NCBI RefSeq assembly: GCF_003391135.1
Contig: NZ_CP031455.1
Coordinates: forward strand, 2,875,501 to 2,939,500
Direction: 5' to 3'
DNA: 64,000 nucleotides
Source: Streptoverticillium olivoreticuli subsp. olivoreticuli
GTDB taxonomy: Bacteria > Actinomycetota > Actinomycetes > Streptomycetales > Streptomycetaceae
In this document: positions 60,730-64,000 of the stretch, in pieces
Position numbering within the stretch: position 1 is the stretch's first letter
How the letters are laid out: each line of letters starts with the position of its first letter
Notes under the pieces: generated by a model
What the model was told of the DNA's origin: nothing
Database searches by the model: none
What the model saw: only the letters and a program-made list of their open reading frames with translations
Made by a program: the position numbers and the translations under genes

Positions 60730-62871
60730 TCAGCTCTTGTCGTCGGACGCCTTGTCCTCGACCGGCTTGTCCTCGGCTGCCTTCTCCTCGGCGGGCTCGG
60801 CGGCCTCGGTGGGCTGCTCGGGCATGACGGGCTCCACGAACTGCGGGGCCGCCGCCGGGGTTTCGGCCGGGGTCTCGACCGGCTGCGGGGCGTCCTCCAC
60901 CACTGCGGCGTCGGCCTCGGCGGTGACGGCCGGGGTCTCGTCGTCCTCGTCCGCCTCGACCATGGCGTCCATGAACTCGACGCCGTCCAGCTCCGCGAGA
61001 CGGTCGGAGGCGTCCGTCATGCCGCCCTGGTCCGCCTCGAGGGCCTTGGCGAACCACTCGCGCGCCTCGTCCTGGCGACCCACGGCGAGCAGCGCGTCGG
61101 CGTAGGCGTAGCGCAGGCGGGCCGTCCACGGCTGGATCGAGTTCGACGCGAGCTCGGGGCTCTGCAGGGTCACGACCGCCGCGTCCGCCTGGCCCATGTC
61201 CTTGCGGGCACCGGCGGCGACGAGCCGCATCTCGACCTGGCCGGCCTTGTCCAGCTTGTGCACCTCGGGCTCACCGGCCATGGCCAGCGCACGCTCCGGG
61301 CGGCCCATGCCGCGCTCGCAGTCCGCCATCACGGGCCACAGCTCGACGGAACCGGTCATCCGGCGCGCGGCGCGGAACTCGGCCAGCGCCTCGGTGTACC
61401 TGCCCGTGGCGTACGCGGCGAAGCCGGCGGCCTCCCGCACGGCGGCGACGCGGGACGCGAGGCGCAGGGCGATCCGGGAGTAGGCGTAGGCCTGCTCCGC
61501 GTCCTCGTCCAGCAGGTTCGCCACCATGACGAGGTTGCGCGCGACCTCCTCGGCAAGGCCCTTCGGCAGGCTCATGAGCTCCTGCTTGACGTCCTTGTCG
61601 ATCTCGTCGCCGGTCACGTCGTCGGGGATCGGCAGACGCTTCACGGGCTCGCGGTCACGGTCCCGGTCGTCACGCCGGTCGTAACCACCGGAGCGCTCGT
61701 CGCGCCCGCCACGGTAGCCGCCGCCACCCTGCCGGTCGTCACGACGCCCATAGCCGCCACCGCTCGGGCGACCGCCACGGTCGTCGCGGCCACCGCGGTA
61801 ACCACCGCGGTCGTCGTCGCGACGGGGGCCGCGGTCGTCGTCACGGCGCGGGGCGCGGTCGTCACGACGGAACGACGGACGGTCGCTGCCGCCACGGTCG
61901 TCACGACGGAAACCACCACGGTCATCGTCACGGCGCGGGCCACGGTCATCACGCCCACCGCGGAAGCCACCACGGTCGTCATCACGACGCGGACCACGGT
62001 CATCGCGACGGAACGACGGACGGTCGCTGCCGCCACGGTCGTCACGACGGAAACCACCACGGTCGTCATCACGACGGGGGCCACGGTCATCGTCACGACG
62101 CGGCGCACGGTCGTCACGGCGGAAGGAGGGGCGGTCGTCACGACGGTCATCGCGACGGAAGCCACCGCGGTCGTCGTCGCGGCGGGGGCCACGGTCGTCA
62201 TCACGGCGCGGGGCACGGTCGTCACGGCGGAACGACGGACGGTCGCTGCCGCCACGGTCGTCACGACGGAAACCACCGCCGACGGGACGCCCACCACGGT
62301 CATCGTCACGGCGCGGGCCACGGTCATCACGCCCACCGCGGAAGCCACCACGGTCGTCATCGCGACGCGGACCACGGGGGTCGTCACGGCGGAACGACGG
62401 ACGGTCATTGCCGCCACGGTCGTCACGGCCACCACGGAAACCGCCGCGCTCGTCGTCACGGCGAGGGGCGCGGTCATCGCGACGGAAGGACGGACGGTCA
62501 TCGCGGCGGGGGCCACGGTCGTCGTCACGGCGCGGCGCGCGGTCGTCACGCGGGAAAGAGGGGCGGTCGTCGCGGCGGAAGCCACCGCCGGCGGGACGTC
62601 CACCACGGTCGTCGCGGCCACCGCGGAAGCCACCGCGGTCATCGTCACGGCGCGGGGCGCGGTCGTCACGACGGAACGACGGACGGTCGCTGCCGCCACG
62701 GTCGTCACGACGGAAACCACCGCCGGCGGGACGCCCACCGCGGTCGCCTTCACGGCGCGGACCGCCGCGTCGGTCGTCACCACGGTCGTCACGCCGGTAT
62801 GCCGGTCGGTCGTCGCGGCGGAAGCCGCCCCGGTCGCCGCCCGATCGATCGTCGGGAGAGTTGGTGGACAT
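60730..62871 (-). CDS. TPR protein with long Arg/Asp/Gly repeat domain
   Basis: This 713-residue protein has three parts. Residues 1–407 are a repetitive disordered domain built from units such as [20 protein letters not shown] and [11 protein letters not shown], rich in Arg, Asp and Gly. Residues about 408–640 form a helical TPR-like domain (for example [19 protein letters not shown] and [20 protein letters not shown]). Residues about 640–713 are an acidic Glu/Ala/Pro tail. RGG/RDD-type segments usually bind RNA. The gene is the first after the rRNA operon terminator, on the same strand. The DNA of residues 1–407 (61651–62871) is itself a tandem repeat and may vary in length between strains. 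The function is unknown. Confidence 0.85.
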   Translation of the reverse strand: MSTNSPDDRSGGDRGGFRRDDRPAYRRDDRGDDRRGGPRREGDRGGRPAGGGFRRDDRGGSDRPSFRRDDRAPRRDDDRGGFRGGRDDRGGRPAGGGFRRDDRPSFPRDDRAPRRDDDRGPRRDDRPSFRRDDRAPRRDDERGGFRGGRDDRGGNDRPSFRRDDPRGPRRDDDRGGFRGGRDDRGPRRDDDRGGRPVGGGFRRDDRGGSDRPSFRRDDRAPRRDDDRGPRRDDDRGGFRRDDRRDDRPSFRRDDRAPRRDDDRGPRRDDDRGGFRRDDRGGSDRPSFRRDDRGPRRDDDRGGFRGGRDDRGPRRDDDRGGFRRDDRGGSDRPSFRRDDRAPRRDDDRGPRRDDDRGGYRGGRDDRGGRPSGGGYGRRDDRQGGGGYRGGRDERSGGYDRRDDRDRDREPVKRLPIPDDVTGDEIDKDVKQELMSLPKGLAEEVARNLVMVANLLDEDAEQAYAYSRIALRLASRVAAVREAAGFAAYATGRYTEALAEFRAARRMTGSVELWPVMADCERGMGRPERALAMAGEPEVHKLDKAGQVEMRLVAAGARKDMGQADAAVVTLQSPELASNSIQPWTARLRYAYADALLAVGRQDEAREWFAKALEADQGGMTDASDRLAELDGVEFMDAMVEADEDDETPAVTAEADAAVVEDAPQPVETPAETPAAAPQFVEPVMPEQPTEAAEPAEEKAAEDKPVEDKASDDKS
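61651..62871 (-). repeat. Coding tandem repeat region of the TPR protein
   Basis: About 1.2 kb of imperfect in-frame repeats has blocks such as CGTCACGACGGAAACCACC, CGGACGGTCGCTGCCGCCAC and GGTCATCGTCACGGCGCG recurring many times. The variation is mostly synonymous or Ala/Gly swaps, which suggests selection for the amino-acid pattern. Confidence 0.85.
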
Positions 62872-62960
62872 CGACGTGACTCCTGTCTTCGGGTACCGCA
62901 GTCATTCTCGCGCACCCAACTGACAGGCGCGCTTCGACAAAATACAGAGCAAAATACAAA

Positions 62961-63004
62961 AAGGACCCTTGGTCCCAGCGTGAACGCTGGGACCAAGGGT
63001 CCTT
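62961..63004 (-). terminator. rRNA operon terminator
   Basis: A perfect 20-bp stem (62961–62980 with 62985–63004, loop TGAA) lies just past 5S rRNA. In the direction of rRNA transcription it is followed by TTTTTGTATTTTGC, a clear U-tract. Confidence 0.93.
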
Positions 63005-63011
63005 GAAAGAT

Positions 63012-63131
63012 TGTTCGGCGGCGTCCTACTCTCCCACACGGTCCCCCATGCAGTACCATCGGCGCTGAAAGGCTTAGCTTCCGGGTTCGGAATGTAACCG
63101 GGCGTTTCCCTAACGCTATGACCACCGAAAC
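63012..63131 (-). rRNA. rrf: 5S ribosomal RNA
   Basis: The minus strand reads GTTTCGGTGGTCATAGCG and continues through GCCCGGTTACATTCCGAACC to GAGAGTAGGACGCCGCCGAACA, the full actinobacterial 5S sequence of about 120 bases. It follows the 23S gene by about 110 bases. The ends are accurate to a few bases. Confidence 0.95.
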
Positions 63132-63242
63132 CCTATCGGGTTCTAGCGAACAAGCACACTCTTCAATTAAGAGATACATACTGGTTCAACCGGTGCGACT
63201 GTTCGCAACCCGGGAACCACACAGTGGACGCGAGCAACTGAG

Positions 63243-64000
<758 letters not shown>

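Noticed and set aside
61651..62871. CRISPR-like or minisatellite array
   Set aside because: The repeats are in frame, vary synonymously, have no fixed repeat–spacer length and encode a coherent protein domain.
60709..63006. A 765-codon plus-strand open frame opposite the TPR gene, rich in Thr, Val and Ala
   Set aside because: It is the antisense reading of the RDD/RGG repeat DNA, and the start lies in the terminator of the neighbouring gene. The minus-strand frame has a TPR domain and a sensible start.
63132..63242. tRNA gene in the 23S–5S spacer
   Set aside because: No cloverleaf or TTCGA-type T-arm was found; the spacer is short, as usual in streptomycetes.

Overview
The window is chromosomal DNA from a Streptomyces-type actinomycete. 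The GC content is very high, GTG and TTG starts are common, genes often overlap by 4 bases, and UUA codons are nearly absent. The gene content also fits: a subtilisin-inhibitor protein beside streptogrisin-type proteases, a SepF paralogue, and a ParA–ScpA–ScpB–pseudouridine synthase–TyrA–Cmk–PlsC–Der block. No mobile element, prophage, CRISPR array or classical biosynthetic cluster was recognised. Most of the window looks like conserved core chromosome with some accessory islands.

Layout. 1–4 kb: a secreted protease inhibitor (SSI family), two streptogrisin-type serine proteases and a slipin/SPFH protein. 4.2–9.3 kb: a compact minus-strand operon with a FAD/NAD(P)-binding protein, two luciferase-like flavin enzymes and a DUF1684 protein; its first gene carries the only in-frame TTA codon I found. 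9.7–13 kb: a DUF5685 protein with an extremely Cys-rich tail, a SepF-like division protein and a glutaryl-CoA-dehydrogenase-like enzyme. 13–24.3 kb: an exporter, a PIG-V-like mannosyltransferase, a PAP2 membrane protein, an I78-type inhibitor, a stand-alone cytochrome oxidase subunit I, a 56-residue membrane protein, a coupled glycosyltransferase pair and two small hypotheticals.

24.3–34.1 kb: the conserved minus-strand block, read from high to low coordinates as ParA-like ATPase, putative ribbon-helix-helix protein, ScpA, ScpB, RsuA-family pseudouridine synthase, TyrA, Cmk, PlsC and Der. Many of these overlap start to stop. A plus-strand DUF952 gene interrupts the block. 34.3–40.3 kb: alanine dehydrogenase, an NTPase/TPR regulator, a NUDIX hydrolase and CTP synthase. 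40.7–46.9 kb: a GH15 trehalase/glucoamylase, an MFS transporter, a PucR regulator and a glycosyltransferase. 47.2–53.2 kb: RecN, a secreted S41 peptidase, NAD kinase, TlyA, a small hypothetical and an SCP2-like protein. 53.1–58.2 kb: an iron-siderophore uptake locus (ATPase, two permeases, binding lipoprotein, siderophore-interacting flavoprotein) around a divergent promoter with an IdeR/DmdR-type iron box. 58.2–62.9 kb: a HAD hydrolase, a DUF1015 protein and a TPR protein with a 400-residue Arg/Asp/Gly repeat domain. 62.96–64 kb: the rrn terminator, 5S rRNA and the 3' part of 23S rRNA, all minus strand.

Two features recur. Most convergent gene pairs are separated by a perfect 12–24 bp hairpin. 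In addition, a modular GC-rich repeat family lies at the 3' ends of genes at six loci. The leads most worth a second look are the ParA–RHH–ScpAB arrangement, the Arg/Asp/Gly-repeat TPR protein next to the rRNA operon, the TTA-bearing flavoenzyme operon with its direct-repeat promoter, the repeat-rich leaders of sepF-like and ctaD, and the 3'-end repeat family. Starts were adjusted by hand where a ribosome-binding site or coupling supported it. Functions come from recognised motifs, not from database searches.
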